DNA of 47,555 bases from a bacterium (GTDB lineage Bacteria; Actinomycetota; Acidimicrobiia; Acidimicrobiales; Bin134), in the NCBI GenBank assembly GCA_026709815.1, contig JAPOSH010000044.1, forward strand, positions 1-47,555. Direction: 5' to 3'. Under the pieces are notes generated by a model. It saw only the letters and a program-made list of their open reading frames with translations, ran no database searches and was not told the origin of the DNA. How positions within the stretch are numbered: position 1 is the first letter of the stretch; each line of letters opens with the position of its first letter. The position numbers and the translations under genes are program-made. Shown piece by piece: positions 26,855-36,566 of the stretch.

Positions 26855-27463
26855 TCAACCGCCACCGCCGGCCGACTCCAGCAGGGCTGCGGCCCTCGGG
26901 TTCATCGCCAAGTCTTGGGCGATGAGGCGGGCCGATGGGCTCATTTTGGCCATGGTCTTGGCCAGCACTTCGGCCATGTGGGCGTCGCCGAGCTTGTCGG
27001 CTAGCTCATCGAACTGGGTTTGGAGGAAGACCAGGCAAAGGGCGTCCTCGTGGGTCTGCACCCGGGGGTCGGCGGCCAAGCCCTTCTTGGCCACGATGGC
27101 CGACACATCGGATGCGAAAGCCTCGTCGTAGCCCACCGAGATGACGATTTCGGCCACGTCGGCGGCGTGGCGCTTCGCTTGGGCGGTGCGCCAGCGCAGG
27201 TAGCCGGCCCGGCCCTCGGGATAGTCCGATCGGGGCAGCAGCCAGCGCCGCAGGTGGTGGGCCCGCGCCGCCACCAGCTGGGCATCATCGGCCTCGGAGT
27301 CGAGACGCTGTACCCACTGCGTCATCAACTCGGCATGGGCCTGCTCTTTGGGTCGGACTCGGCCGCCGATTCGGATGGTGTGGGGATCGCCAGCGTTGGC
27401 CGCATCGATGGCCGCCAATGCGGCCTGCAGCCGGTCGCCAGAGGTCACGGCATCGGTGGGCAT
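26855..27463 (-). CDS. DUF4202-like protein
   Basis: IDAANAGDPHTIRIGGRVRPKEQAHAELMTQWVQRL...ARAHHLRRWLLPRSDYPEGRAGYLRWRTAQAKRHAADVAEI. Confidence 0.85.
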   Translation of the reverse strand: MPTDAVTSGDRLQAALAAIDAANAGDPHTIRIGGRVRPKEQAHAELMTQWVQRLDSEADDAQLVAARAHHLRRWLLPRSDYPEGRAGYLRWRTAQAKRHAADVAEIVISVGYDEAFASDVSAIVAKKGLAADPRVQTHEDALCLVFLQTQFDELADKLGDAHMAEVLAKTMAKMSPSARLIAQDLAMNPRAAALLESAGGGG

Positions 27464-27471
27464 CGCCGGGT

Positions 27472-27702
27472 TCAGGAGTCAGCAGGCAGACGCAAGTCCA
27501 CCCTCAGGACAAGAAACCCGTCCTCAATGGCGCCGACGGCATCGCCGATGACGGCGAAGTCCTGGAAGTCCTCCTGGGCTCGGCGGATGAACAGAGTCCG
27601 CTCTTCGCCCCCCACCGGCGGCAGCGGGCGGCTCCTCACCGCCTCAGCCCGCTCCCGGAACCGGTTTATCATCGCGTCCACGTCCAGCTCGTCAGCCATC
27701 AA
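27472..27702 (-). CDS. Small hypothetical protein
   Basis: MADELDVDAMINRFRERAEAVRSRPLPPVGGEERTLFIRRAQEDFQDFAVIGDAVGAIEDGFLVLRVDLRL; overlaps the stop of the upstream gene (coupled). Confidence 0.65.
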   Translation of the reverse strand: MMADELDVDAMINRFRERAEAVRSRPLPPVGGEERTLFIRRAQEDFQDFAVIGDAVGAIEDGFLVLRVDLRLPADS

Positions 27703-28055
27703 CCGAGCGTATCTTCTGATCCGGCGCTGTTCGGCGAATCTTCCCGGTCCGGGTGAGCGGTGTCGCCCGTTCGCACCCAGTAGACGAACGTGCCCAGCAG
27801 TGCGATCACCGCCACCGCGATCAGCAGCGCCATCACCAGCCGGATTTCGTCGTCGGAGTCAGACGGCGCGGCCAAGGCCCCGTTTTCGGGCCGATCGGAT
27901 TGGGCCGCCGAGTCAAACAGATCGGAAGCCTCGGCCACATGAGCGGGGGCGACCGTCCCCCACACGACCGCCAGGAACAGCACCCCGAGCAACAGCCGCT
28001 TCAAATGCACTGTTCTCAGTCTCGCGCGGTGCCCGATCCCAGCAGAGTCGGTCAT
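27699..28055 (-). CDS. Small secreted/membrane protein
   Basis: MTDSAGIGHRARLRTVHLKRLLLGVLFLAVVWGTVAPAHVAEA signal-like N-terminus plus a second TM; internal ATG at 28055 overlapping the fpg-like stop. Confidence 0.65.
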   Translation of the reverse strand: MTDSAGIGHRARLRTVHLKRLLLGVLFLAVVWGTVAPAHVAEASDLFDSAAQSDRPENGALAAPSDSDDEIRLVMALLIAVAVIALLGTFVYWVRTGDTAHPDREDSPNSAGSEDTLG

Positions 28056-28849
28056 CGCTGATGCCGAGGACAAGAGTAAGTGGTGCGCCCGCCGATGGTC
28101 CGCCGGTCCAGCAGCTCGCCGTCTCGGGGACAGGAGCCGCCCCGGACTCGGGCCAAGTGGAGGTCGCCGGTGTGCGAGCCGCCCCGCTCGGCCAACTCGG
28201 CCGTCGTCGAGCGGATGGCCTCGGCCAGCTGCTTCTGCTCGACCTCGTCGAGAGACCGGGCCTCGCGAGCCGGGTCCAGCCCGGTGCGCCACAGGATCTC
28301 GTCAACCAGCAGGTTGCCCAACCCGGCCACCCGCCGCTGGTCCAGCAGTCGGGCTTTCAGCGCATTGCGGCCCCCTTCCAAAGCGGCGGCCAACTGCTCA
28401 TCAGCCACCTCGAAGGCATCAGGGCCGAGTCGGGAGTCATCGGGGTTCAGCTCCACGCCGCCCAGGCGGCGGGGATCGACCACCGCCAAGGATCCTTCGT
28501 CGTCGAAGCGCAGTTCGAAACGGCACCATTCGGGAAGAATCCGAGCGCTGGAGTACTCCAGCCTCTCAATTGCGGCGAGATCGTCCATCACCAGCCTGCC
28601 AGTCATGCCGAAGCGAAGGCCCAGCACCGCTCCGAGCCGTCCGTCGGGACCACCGAAGTCCATCATCAGGAGCTTGCCCGTCCGGCGCAACCCGGCAACG
28701 GTTTGGCCCGCCAATGCAAGATCCAGCGCACCAGCGTCGGCGCCTCCCTTTATGAACCAGTCGTCGGGGGCGCGAACCGCCGACACTGCGCGACCCACCG
28801 CAGCCGCTGCGGCCCGGCGGTAGTACTCGACCTCGATGATCTCAGGCAG
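28052..28849 (-). CDS. Fpg/Nei-family DNA glycosylase; probable CTG start giving (M)PEIIEVEYYRR
   Basis: In-frame upstream sequence CTG-CCT-GAG-ATC-ATC-GAG-GTC gives the catalytic Pro-Glu N-terminus; TGKLLMMDFG, LRFGMTGRL, DPRRLGGVEL, QRRVAGLGNLLVDEILWRTGLDPARE; C-terminal zinc-finger-like segment. Confidence 0.85.
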   Translation of the reverse strand: MPEIIEVEYYRRAAAAAVGRAVSAVRAPDDWFIKGGADAGALDLALAGQTVAGLRRTGKLLMMDFGGPDGRLGAVLGLRFGMTGRLVMDDLAAIERLEYSSARILPEWCRFELRFDDEGSLAVVDPRRLGGVELNPDDSRLGPDAFEVADEQLAAALEGGRNALKARLLDQRRVAGLGNLLVDEILWRTGLDPAREARSLDEVEQKQLAEAIRSTTAELAERGGSHTGDLHLARVRGGSCPRDGELLDRRTIGGRTTYSCPRHQR

Positions 28850-28900
28850 CGACCCCGACCTCTCGAGGCATCAGACGAGCACTGAGGTCTCCTCGAAACA

Positions 28901-30139
28901 TCAGGCGGACTCCGCGGTGGCTTGGTCGATTGCGCAAACAAGGTCGGCGACCACGTCGTCTCCGTGCTCCAGGCCCACCGACACGCGGATGGTGCCCGGG
29001 CCGATTTCCGCGGCCGCCAGCTCCTCGGGCGCCAGCCCGGCGTGGGTGGTGGACGCCGGATGGGCGACCAGCGTCTCGGGGCCGCCCAGCGACGTCGCCA
29101 CCTGGGCCAGCCTCACCGCATCGATGAATCGACTCCCCGCTTCCCCGCCTCCCGCGAGGTCGAAGGCCAGCAGCCCTCCGAACATCCTCATCTGCCGTTT
29201 GGCCAGTTCGTGCTGGGGATGGGAGGCCAACCCGGGGTAGCGCACCGTCTCCACTGCGGGATGATCCGACAGAGCCTCAGCCAACCGCTGGGCGGTGGCG
29301 CTCTGGCGCTCGAGGCGGACTCCCAGGGTGCGCAGGCCCCGCAGTCCGTTCATGGCGTCGAACGGCGCGGCGTTGGCCCCCTGCAAGACGGCGAACCCCC
29401 AAAGGGAGGCAACCAAATCGGCGCTGCCCGACACCACTCCCAGAGTGGCGTCGTTGTGGCCGCCGAGGCCTTTGGTGGCCGAGTGCAGGCTCAGATCCAC
29501 GCCGTAGTCCAGCGGCCGGGTGACGCACGGCGGGGCGAAGGTGGAGTCCACTGCGGTCAGCGGGCCCCGAATGGCCCCCAATTCCCCCAGATCAACCAGG
29601 TCGAGGCGAGGGTTCGCCGGGCTCTCGGCGAATACCAGCATGGTCCGGCCCGGTCGGACCGCAGCTTGGAACGCCCCTGCCTCAGTGCCGTCTACAAAGG
29701 TCACGTCGATCCCGAAGCGGGGGCACACCGCCTGCAGCAGGAACTGGGTGCCGGAGTAGAGCTGTTGCTGGGCCACGATGTGATCGCCCGAGGAGCACAA
29801 GCCGAGGATGACACAGGTCGCCGCGCCCATGCCCGACGCGAAGGCCCGCGAGGCCTCCGCCCCCTCCAGGACGGCCATGGCCTCCTCAAACGCGACCACG
29901 GTGGGATTGCCGTTGCGGGTGTAGTAGCGGCTCTCCGTCGGATCCAGCGCCATGCGCCGGCCGACCTCCAACGACGGAATGCGGAACGTGGTGGTGGGAA
30001 ACAGGGTCGGGGCCAGCTCAGCCCCGCCGGAGCGTCGTCCGGCTAAGACCGCCAGGGTGTCGGGATGGGAGAACCCTGCGGGGTCGGGGGCGGCAACCGC
30101 CTCCCGGCCTCGCACATCCCCGCCCGAATCAGCAGACAC
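28901..30139 (-). CDS. Cys/Met metabolism PLP enzyme (O-acetyl/O-succinylhomoserine sulfhydrylase or cystathionine gamma-synthase)
   Basis: YTRNGNPTVVAFEEAMAVLEGAE, SGMGAATCVIL, VDSTFAPPCVTRPLDYGVDLSLHSATKGLGGHND; GTG start overlaps the metX stop. Confidence 0.9.
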   Translation of the reverse strand: MSADSGGDVRGREAVAAPDPAGFSHPDTLAVLAGRRSGGAELAPTLFPTTTFRIPSLEVGRRMALDPTESRYYTRNGNPTVVAFEEAMAVLEGAEASRAFASGMGAATCVILGLCSSGDHIVAQQQLYSGTQFLLQAVCPRFGIDVTFVDGTEAGAFQAAVRPGRTMLVFAESPANPRLDLVDLGELGAIRGPLTAVDSTFAPPCVTRPLDYGVDLSLHSATKGLGGHNDATLGVVSGSADLVASLWGFAVLQGANAAPFDAMNGLRGLRTLGVRLERQSATAQRLAEALSDHPAVETVRYPGLASHPQHELAKRQMRMFGGLLAFDLAGGGEAGSRFIDAVRLAQVATSLGGPETLVAHPASTTHAGLAPEELAAAEIGPGTIRVSVGLEHGDDVVADLVCAIDQATAESA

Positions 30140-31385
30140 TGCTCGCCTCTTTTTCCAGGAAGTCCTTGATGGCCTGGCCCACCGCTTCGACCTCCAGCAA
30201 AAACCCATCGTGGCCGTGGGGGCTGTCCACCACCGTGTACACGCAGCGACCGCCTGCAGCCACCACCGCGTCGTGCAGCTCCCGCTGCTGGCGAGGCGGG
30301 TAAAGCGTGTCGCTGGAAATGCTCAGCGAAAGCACCGGCGAGGTGATTCTGGAGATGGCTCGGGCGATGCCGCCCCGGTCCCGGCCGATGTCGTGCAAGT
30401 CCATCACCCGGTTGAGCACCAGGTAGGTGTTGGCATCGAACCGGCGGACCAGCTTCTCCCCGTGATAGTCCAGGTACGACTCCACCTGGAACCGGTCCCA
30501 GGCGCCGTACACCGAGCGGACATCGAACAACTCCCGGCCGAAGCGGTCTTCGAACACCTCGTCGGACCGGTAGGTGATCTGGGCCAGGGAACGGGCGATG
30601 GCCAATCCGGCATGGGGTCCCTGGCCGGGCGGATTGTCGTAGTAGTCGCCTCCCCGCCAGTTGGGGTCCAGCGCCAGCGCGGTGCGGCCTACCGCCGACC
30701 AGCCGACCTGCTGGGCGCTGGCCGCCATGCAGCCGGCCAGCGCGCACACCGAGCCCACCCGGTCGGGGAACATCACCGCCCACTCCAAGGCCTGCATCGC
30801 CCCCATGGAGCCTCCCACCACGGTCAACCACCGCCCGATGCCAAGGTGGTCGGCCAGCCGGCGCTGGGTGCGCACGATGTCGCGCACCGTCACGGTGGGA
30901 AACGAAGAGCCGTAGGGGTCGCCGGTTCGGGGGTCGGGCGAGGACGGCCCGGTAGTGCCCTGACACCCGCCCAGCACATTGGCGCACACCACGTAGAGAG
31001 AATCGGTGTCCAGCGTCTTGGCCGGGCCTACCATCTCCCCCCACCAGCCGGGTGTGGGGTGGGCGTGGCCGGCGTCGCCCGAGACGTGCGAGTCGCCGGT
31101 GAGGGCGTGGCAGACCAGCACGGCGTTCGATCCGTCGGCGGCCAGTTCGCCCCAAGTCTCATAGGCCACGGTCACATCCCGGAGCGATCCACCGCCCTCG
31201 AGCTCAAAGGTGTGAGGGCGTTGCAAGGTGAAGAACCGGCGGTTGCCGCGAGGGTCACCGGGCCGCCACGCGCCGGTTACCGGCAGGTCGGCGGAATAGC
31301 CCCGAGGATGGGGCGCGGGAATTACGCCATCGGTGGTCGACGCGACAGGACTGCTCAAAGGCTTGCGGGTCTCGCTTGCCGGCAT
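30129..31385 (-). CDS. metX: Homoserine O-acetyltransferase
   Basis: VTVAYETWGELAADGSNAVLVCHALTGDSHVSGD, PTPGWWGEMVGPAKTLDTDSLYVVCANVLGGCQGTTGPSSPDP, VVGGSMGAMQALEWAVMFP. Confidence 0.96.
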   Translation of the reverse strand: MPASETRKPLSSPVASTTDGVIPAPHPRGYSADLPVTGAWRPGDPRGNRRFFTLQRPHTFELEGGGSLRDVTVAYETWGELAADGSNAVLVCHALTGDSHVSGDAGHAHPTPGWWGEMVGPAKTLDTDSLYVVCANVLGGCQGTTGPSSPDPRTGDPYGSSFPTVTVRDIVRTQRRLADHLGIGRWLTVVGGSMGAMQALEWAVMFPDRVGSVCALAGCMAASAQQVGWSAVGRTALALDPNWRGGDYYDNPPGQGPHAGLAIARSLAQITYRSDEVFEDRFGRELFDVRSVYGAWDRFQVESYLDYHGEKLVRRFDANTYLVLNRVMDLHDIGRDRGGIARAISRITSPVLSLSISSDTLYPPRQQRELHDAVVAAGGRCVYTVVDSPHGHDGFLLEVEAVGQAIKDFLEKEASSVC

Positions 31386-31429
31386 GGTCCTCCCTTCGCC
31401 TTGGGCTCAACCTTTTGCTCCCTGATCAC

Positions 31430-32596
31430 TCAGACGGGCTCAGCTACCGGATCCCATTGGTCGAGGGCGTCTAGGCGATCGTCGTTGGAGAACATCTCCA
31501 CGATAGGCAGGTCCAACGAGAGCCGGCGCTGAAGCCGCTTGACTTCGAGCTCCTCGTTCCAAAGCGACAACGTCACCGCCATCCCCTTCTCCCCCGCCCG
31601 GGCAGTGCGCCCCGAGCGGTGCAGATAGGTCTTGTGGTCGGGCGGCGGGTCGTAGTGAATCACCACGTCCACATCATCGATGTGCAGACCCCGGGCGGCC
31701 ACGTCGGTGGCCACCAGCGCCTGGATCTCGCCCGACGCGAATCGCTCCAGCGACCGCTCCCGGGCCTTTTGGCGCAGGTCGCCGTGGATAGGCTCGGCTC
31801 GCACGCTCTCCGCTTTCAGCTTGCGGCTGAGGCGGTCGCAACCGTGGCGGGTAGCGGAGAACACCAGTGTGCGCTTGGAGGCCTGGATAATGGCCGCGGC
31901 CACCTTGACCTTGTCCATCTCGTGCACGGCCACAAACCGGTGCTGCATCTCGTCCACCGTCACCTGCGGAGATTGAACCTCGTGGCGAACCGGGTTGTGC
32001 TGGTAACGACGGACCAGGGCGTCTACCACCCCGTCGAGGGTGGCGGAGAACAGCAAGGTCTGATGGCGGGAGTCCACATGGCGCAGGATCCACTCCACCT
32101 GGGGCAAGAAGCCCATGTCGGCCATGCGATCGGCCTCATCCACCACCACCATCTCCAGCTTGGCCACCGACACTGCCTTGCGGTCGATCAGGTCGATGAG
32201 GCGCCCGGGCGTGGCCACGATGATGTCCAGCCCGGATTTGATCTTGTTGATCTGGGCCTCCATCGGGGCACCGCCGTAGACCGGGGCCAGGTCGAGATCC
32301 CGGCATCGGGCCAGTGGATGGAGCTCTTCGGCCACCTGCACGGCCAGCTCCCGGGTGGGAACCAGTATCAGGCCGCGCACCCAATGGGAGTCGGCCCGGG
32401 ACAGATTCTCCACCAGGGGCAGGCCGAAAGCCAGGGTTTTTCCCGACCCGGTCTTGGCCTTGCCGCACACGTCTTTGCCGGCGAGGGCATCGGGGATGGT
32501 GAGGACTTGTATGGGGAATGGGGCGTGGATGCCCCGTTGGCTGAGCGCTGCCACCAGATCTGAGGCCACGCCCAATACGCGGAATTCTTCTGTCAT
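31430..32596 (-). CDS. DEAD-box RNA helicase
   Basis: AKTGSGKTLAFGLPL, PTRELAVQVAEEL, VVDEADRMADMGFLP, FSATLDG, ATDVAARGLHIDDVDVVIHYDPP, HRSGRTARAG. Confidence 0.96.
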   Translation of the reverse strand: MTEEFRVLGVASDLVAALSQRGIHAPFPIQVLTIPDALAGKDVCGKAKTGSGKTLAFGLPLVENLSRADSHWVRGLILVPTRELAVQVAEELHPLARCRDLDLAPVYGGAPMEAQINKIKSGLDIIVATPGRLIDLIDRKAVSVAKLEMVVVDEADRMADMGFLPQVEWILRHVDSRHQTLLFSATLDGVVDALVRRYQHNPVRHEVQSPQVTVDEMQHRFVAVHEMDKVKVAAAIIQASKRTLVFSATRHGCDRLSRKLKAESVRAEPIHGDLRQKARERSLERFASGEIQALVATDVAARGLHIDDVDVVIHYDPPPDHKTYLHRSGRTARAGEKGMAVTLSLWNEELEVKRLQRRLSLDLPIVEMFSNDDRLDALDQWDPVAEPV

Positions 32597-32685
32597 CTGT
32601 GATTCGGGCGGCGGAAGGAAGCGGAAATATCGCCAGCCCGCTTCCCCAGGATAACGGGTTTACCCGTCCGAGGAGATGTTTTTCG

Positions 32686-33507
32686 CTAACGTCTCGCCAG
32701 TTTCCGGCTCAGGATCCACATCGCCCTCGCCGCCACGACCCCAAAGCAGTAGGCCGCCGAGCCGATGATCAGCGCCAGCATCACCCAGATGTTGACCCGC
32801 ACCCCGGCCAGCTCGCTGGCGAAGTCCACCCGGATGAACTCGATCCACAGGCGTCCCAGGGAATAACCCAGCACATACAGCCCGAACAGCCGGCCCGGCT
32901 TCAGCGTGAAGCGCTTGGCGACCCACAGCAGGACCCCGACCAGCGCCAGGTTCCAGATGCATTCGTAGAGGAACGTGGGATGGAAGGTTTCTCGGTCGAG
33001 GTATTGGAATCGGCGATGCTCGGGGTCGATCTCCAGGGCCCAAGGCACGTCGGTGGGCCGCCCGTACAGCTCCTGGTTGAACCAGTTCCCCCATCGGCCG
33101 ATGGCCTGGCCCAGCGGCAGCGCCGGAGCCGCCGAGTCGGCGATGCCGGACAGCGGGATGCCTCTTCGGCGGGCGTATGCCCACACGACCAAAGCGGCGA
33201 CCATGACCGCGCCGGGTATGCCCAGGCCTCCCTCCCAGATCTGCCAGGTTTCTCCCCAGTTGCCCTCGTAGGTCTTCCAGTCGGTGACCACATGGTAGGC
33301 ACGGGCGCCGATCAGCCCGGCGATCACCGCCCACGCGGTGATGGAGCTGGCCAACTCTTGAGAGTGGCCCCGCTGGGTGAACCGCCGGGTGAAGAGCCAA
33401 GCGGCGGCAACCACACCGAGGGCGATCATCAAGCCGTAGGCCCGAAGTTCCAGAGAGCCGATCTCCAGACTGTCGGCGCCCGGACTGGGAATCGCTGCTG
33501 GCATCAC
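32686..33507 (-). CDS. lgt: Prolipoprotein diacylglyceryl transferase
   Basis: GARAYHVVTDW, GGLGIPGAV, LPLGQAIGRWGNWFNQELYGRPTDVPWALEI, FHPTFLYECIWN. Confidence 0.95.
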   Translation of the reverse strand: MMPAAIPSPGADSLEIGSLELRAYGLMIALGVVAAAWLFTRRFTQRGHSQELASSITAWAVIAGLIGARAYHVVTDWKTYEGNWGETWQIWEGGLGIPGAVMVAALVVWAYARRRGIPLSGIADSAAPALPLGQAIGRWGNWFNQELYGRPTDVPWALEIDPEHRRFQYLDRETFHPTFLYECIWNLALVGVLLWVAKRFTLKPGRLFGLYVLGYSLGRLWIEFIRVDFASELAGVRVNIWVMLALIIGSAAYCFGVVAARAMWILSRKLARR

Positions 33508-33586
33508 CGCTCCACTCTGCCACGCGACGGCGCCGATGGCTCAGCTCTGCTGCGGACGCGGCGCGTGAGCGGATTAGATTCAGCTT

Positions 33587-34042
33587 ATGACCGACAGCGC
33601 TCGACAAATTGAAAACCTGATATACACCTACGCTGAGCGGATCGACTCCGGAAACCTGGAGGGGGTGGCCGACCTGTTCGCCAACGGGCGGATTGTGGCT
33701 TCCCCCGGCGCGACGATGGAAACCACAGTGGCCGGGCGCGACGAGGTGCTGGAGATGTACCAGGGGTCCACCCGCATCCACCCTTGCGGCACCCCCCGCA
33801 CCAAGCACGTCACCACCAACGTCATCATCGAGGTCGACGACGACGCCGGCACAGCCGCGGCCCGGTCGTATTTCACCGTCTTCCAACAGCTCGACGACTT
33901 CCCGCTCCAGCCCGTCATCACCGGCCGCTACCACGACGCCTTCCACCGGATCGAAGGGGTGTGGTGGTTCGACCAGCGGACCATGCTGGTAGACCAGCTC
34001 GGCGACCTCAGCCGCCACCTGCTGTTCGAGTTGAAGCCGTGA
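33587..34042 (+). CDS. SnoaL-like/NTF2-like protein
   Basis: IENLIYTYAERIDSGNLEGVADLFANGRIVA...HVTTNVIIEVDDDAGTAAARSYFTVFQ...ITGRYHDAFHRIEGVWWFDQRTM. Confidence 0.85.
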   Translation: MTDSARQIENLIYTYAERIDSGNLEGVADLFANGRIVASPGATMETTVAGRDEVLEMYQGSTRIHPCGTPRTKHVTTNVIIEVDDDAGTAAARSYFTVFQQLDDFPLQPVITGRYHDAFHRIEGVWWFDQRTMLVDQLGDLSRHLLFELKP

Positions 34043-34082
34043 GACCAATTTCGCACTCGCCCCGCACCGAAAGAAGGAACCC

Positions 34083-34868
34083 ATGACCGACTTGACTCCC
34101 GCCAACCTCTTCAGCCTTGAGAACAAGGTCGCCCTGGTCACCGGAGGGGGGCGGGGCATCGGCGCCATGTTCACCGAAGGACTCCTGGGCGCGGGCGCCC
34201 GGGTGATCATCTCCTCCCGCCGACAGGATCAACTCGACGAGGCGGTCAAGGAGATGGGGAGCATCGGGCCCATCGAGGCCATCGCGGCCGACCTGTCCAC
34301 CGAGCAGGGCTGCCTGGGGTTGGCCGAAGCCGTCGGCCAGCGCACCGGGCGGCTGGACGTCTTGATCAACAACGCCGGGGCCACTTGGGGAGCGCCGATA
34401 GCAGAGTTCCCCGATGCGGCCTGGGACCGGGTGATGAGTCTGAACGTCAAGGGGGTGTTCCAGCTGACCGCAGCCCTGATTCCCCTGCTGGAGGCAGCGG
34501 CGGATGCCGATGATCCCGCCCGGGTGATCAACGTGGGCTCGATTCATGGACTCCAAGCCCCCGAACTCGATAACTACTCCTACTCGGCCAGCAAGGCTGC
34601 GGTGCATCACATGACCCGGGTGCTGGCCAAGAAGCTGGCCCCCCAGCACATCACGGTGAACTGCATCGCGCCCGGGGTGTTCCGCACCAAGATGATGGCC
34701 CACACCCTGGACACCTTCGGCGACGAGATCGTGGCCGACACCCCGCTGGGAAGGATCGGGCGACCCGAGGACATGGCCGGAGCAGTGCTGTTCCTGTCGG
34801 GGCGGGGCGGGGCTTATCTGACCGGCGCGGTCATCCCCGTGGAAGGCGGCTACGCCACCACCCTCTAG
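34083..34868 (+). CDS. SDR-family oxidoreductase
   Basis: VALVTGGGRGIGAMFTEGLLGAGA, LINNAGATWGAP, YSASKAAVHHMTRVLAKKLAP. Confidence 0.95.
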   Translation: MTDLTPANLFSLENKVALVTGGGRGIGAMFTEGLLGAGARVIISSRRQDQLDEAVKEMGSIGPIEAIAADLSTEQGCLGLAEAVGQRTGRLDVLINNAGATWGAPIAEFPDAAWDRVMSLNVKGVFQLTAALIPLLEAAADADDPARVINVGSIHGLQAPELDNYSYSASKAAVHHMTRVLAKKLAPQHITVNCIAPGVFRTKMMAHTLDTFGDEIVADTPLGRIGRPEDMAGAVLFLSGRGGAYLTGAVIPVEGGYATTL

Positions 34869-34875
34869 CCGCGGC

Positions 34876-36525
34876 TCATAGCCGTGCCCCCGGTGGTCGT
34901 CGAAGTCCCGAATCGGCGTCCGGCACCCGAATAAGAAGCACCCCTTCGGGAGCATCGAGCACGATGGCCGAGGTGATGGCGGCCCCCGCGGGCCGCCGCG
35001 AGGAGAAAGCCAACCGCCACTGACCGGGCGGAAGCTGGAACTCAGCCGGGACGTCGCCCGCGTTGAGAGCGCACACGGTGTCGCCCCGCCGGAAGCCGAT
35101 CACCGAGCTTGTCCGGCCGGTCAGCCACTCCAGCCCCTCGGCGTGCAGGTCGTGCCGCTCTCGTCGCAGGGCCAGCAGCTTTCGATACTTGTGCAGGATT
35201 GAGCCCTGCTCGCCGCGTTGGACGGACACGGTTTCTCCGTCTTCGCGGGCTGCAGGCAGCCACGACTCGGCGCCATCGGTAAAGCCAGCGGCGGGCCCCG
35301 GCGACCACGGCATCGGAGTGCGGCATCCGTCGCGCCCGTCAGCGGGGTTCTGGTTGCGAATGGCCACCGGGTCTCGGCGCTGGTCCAGTGGCACGTCTAC
35401 ATCTTCCAGGCCCAGCTCGTCACCCTGATACAAAAAGGGCAGGCCGGGCAGGGCGAACAGCATCACGCTGTAGGCCAGCGACCGCGACTGGCCCATCTCG
35501 CCGCCGCCCAGCCGGGAGGGCGCCCGGGGGTCGTCGTGGCTGCTGATTGCCCAGGACAAATCCCGGGGGGCGGCATCCAGCGCGTCCCGGAACGTAGACC
35601 ACATAGCCGACGGCTCCCAGGGAGTGTGCATGGGCGCGAAGTAAAACGCCCGGTGCAGCCCGTCTTGGGCCGACACATATCGGCTGACCCGGTCGGGGTT
35701 GTTCTCCCTCAGGTAGACCTCCCCCAAAAGGAGGGCGTCGTAACGCTCGGCGATGGCCCGCCAACGTCGATAGATGGAAGCATTGCCCGACTGGTCGAGG
35801 TCATAGCGGTGCTCGTAGCAGCCGAATACCTGGCGGGGGCTCATGCCGGGAGCAGTCGCAAAGCGCTGGGGATTGTCGGGCATGAGCATGTTCTTGACCA
35901 GGCCGTGCGCCACATCGATCCGGAATCCGTCCACTTCTCGGTCGAGCCAGAACGCCAGCACGTCGTCGAACTCCCGCACCAGGTTCGGGTTTGACCAGTT
36001 CAGATCGGGCTGCTCCGGCAAGAACAAGTGCAGGTAGTACTGCTGCGAGGCCTCGTCAAAGGTCCACGCAGACCCGCCGAAGTGCGATACCCAGTTGTTG
36101 GGCGGGCCTCCTCCCACCGCCGGATCCCGCCAGTGGTAGTAGCCCCGCTTGGGGCTGTCGGGGTCGGACCGGGAGGCTTGGAACCACGGGTGCCGGTCAG
36201 AAGAGTGGTTGGGAACCAAGTCGATGAGCACCCGCAGGCCCAGCTGATGGGCTTGGGCGATGCAGTCGTCGAAGTCGTCCAGCGTGCCGAAAAGGGGGTC
36301 GACCCCGGTGTAGTCGGCCACGTCGTAGCCGAAGTCGCACATGGGCGATGGGTAGAAGGGGGTGATCCACACGATGCCGACTCCGAGCCAGGCCAGATAG
36401 TCCAGCTTCTCGGTGAGACCGGGAAAATCGCCGACCCCGTCGCCGTCGCCGTCGGCGAACGACCGGATGTACACCTCATAGCCCACCTCGCGGTCCCACC
36501 AGCGCAAGCTGCCGTCGGCCATCAC
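34876..36525 (-). CDS. GH13 alpha-glucosidase/alpha-amylase family protein
   Basis: DFPGLTEKLDYLAWLGVGIVWITPFYPSPMCDFGYDVADYTGVDPLFG, VLIDLVPNHSSDRHPWFQ, VDGFRIDVAHGLVK, SSHDDPRAPSRLG. Confidence 0.95.
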   Translation of the reverse strand: MMADGSLRWWDREVGYEVYIRSFADGDGDGVGDFPGLTEKLDYLAWLGVGIVWITPFYPSPMCDFGYDVADYTGVDPLFGTLDDFDDCIAQAHQLGLRVLIDLVPNHSSDRHPWFQASRSDPDSPKRGYYHWRDPAVGGGPPNNWVSHFGGSAWTFDEASQQYYLHLFLPEQPDLNWSNPNLVREFDDVLAFWLDREVDGFRIDVAHGLVKNMLMPDNPQRFATAPGMSPRQVFGCYEHRYDLDQSGNASIYRRWRAIAERYDALLLGEVYLRENNPDRVSRYVSAQDGLHRAFYFAPMHTPWEPSAMWSTFRDALDAAPRDLSWAISSHDDPRAPSRLGGGEMGQSRSLAYSVMLFALPGLPFLYQGDELGLEDVDVPLDQRRDPVAIRNQNPADGRDGCRTPMPWSPGPAAGFTDGAESWLPAAREDGETVSVQRGEQGSILHKYRKLLALRRERHDLHAEGLEWLTGRTSSVIGFRRGDTVCALNAGDVPAEFQLPPGQWRLAFSSRRPAGAAITSAIVLDAPEGVLLIRVPDADSGLRRPPGARL

Positions 36526-36566
36526 CGATCGTGCCTCTCTAGGTGCCGAGCCGGGGCGGAGTTCGC

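Noticed and set aside
31386-31429. SAM riboswitch upstream of metX
   Set aside because: Only about 44 bp between the helicase stop and metX start, too short and without recognisable motifs.
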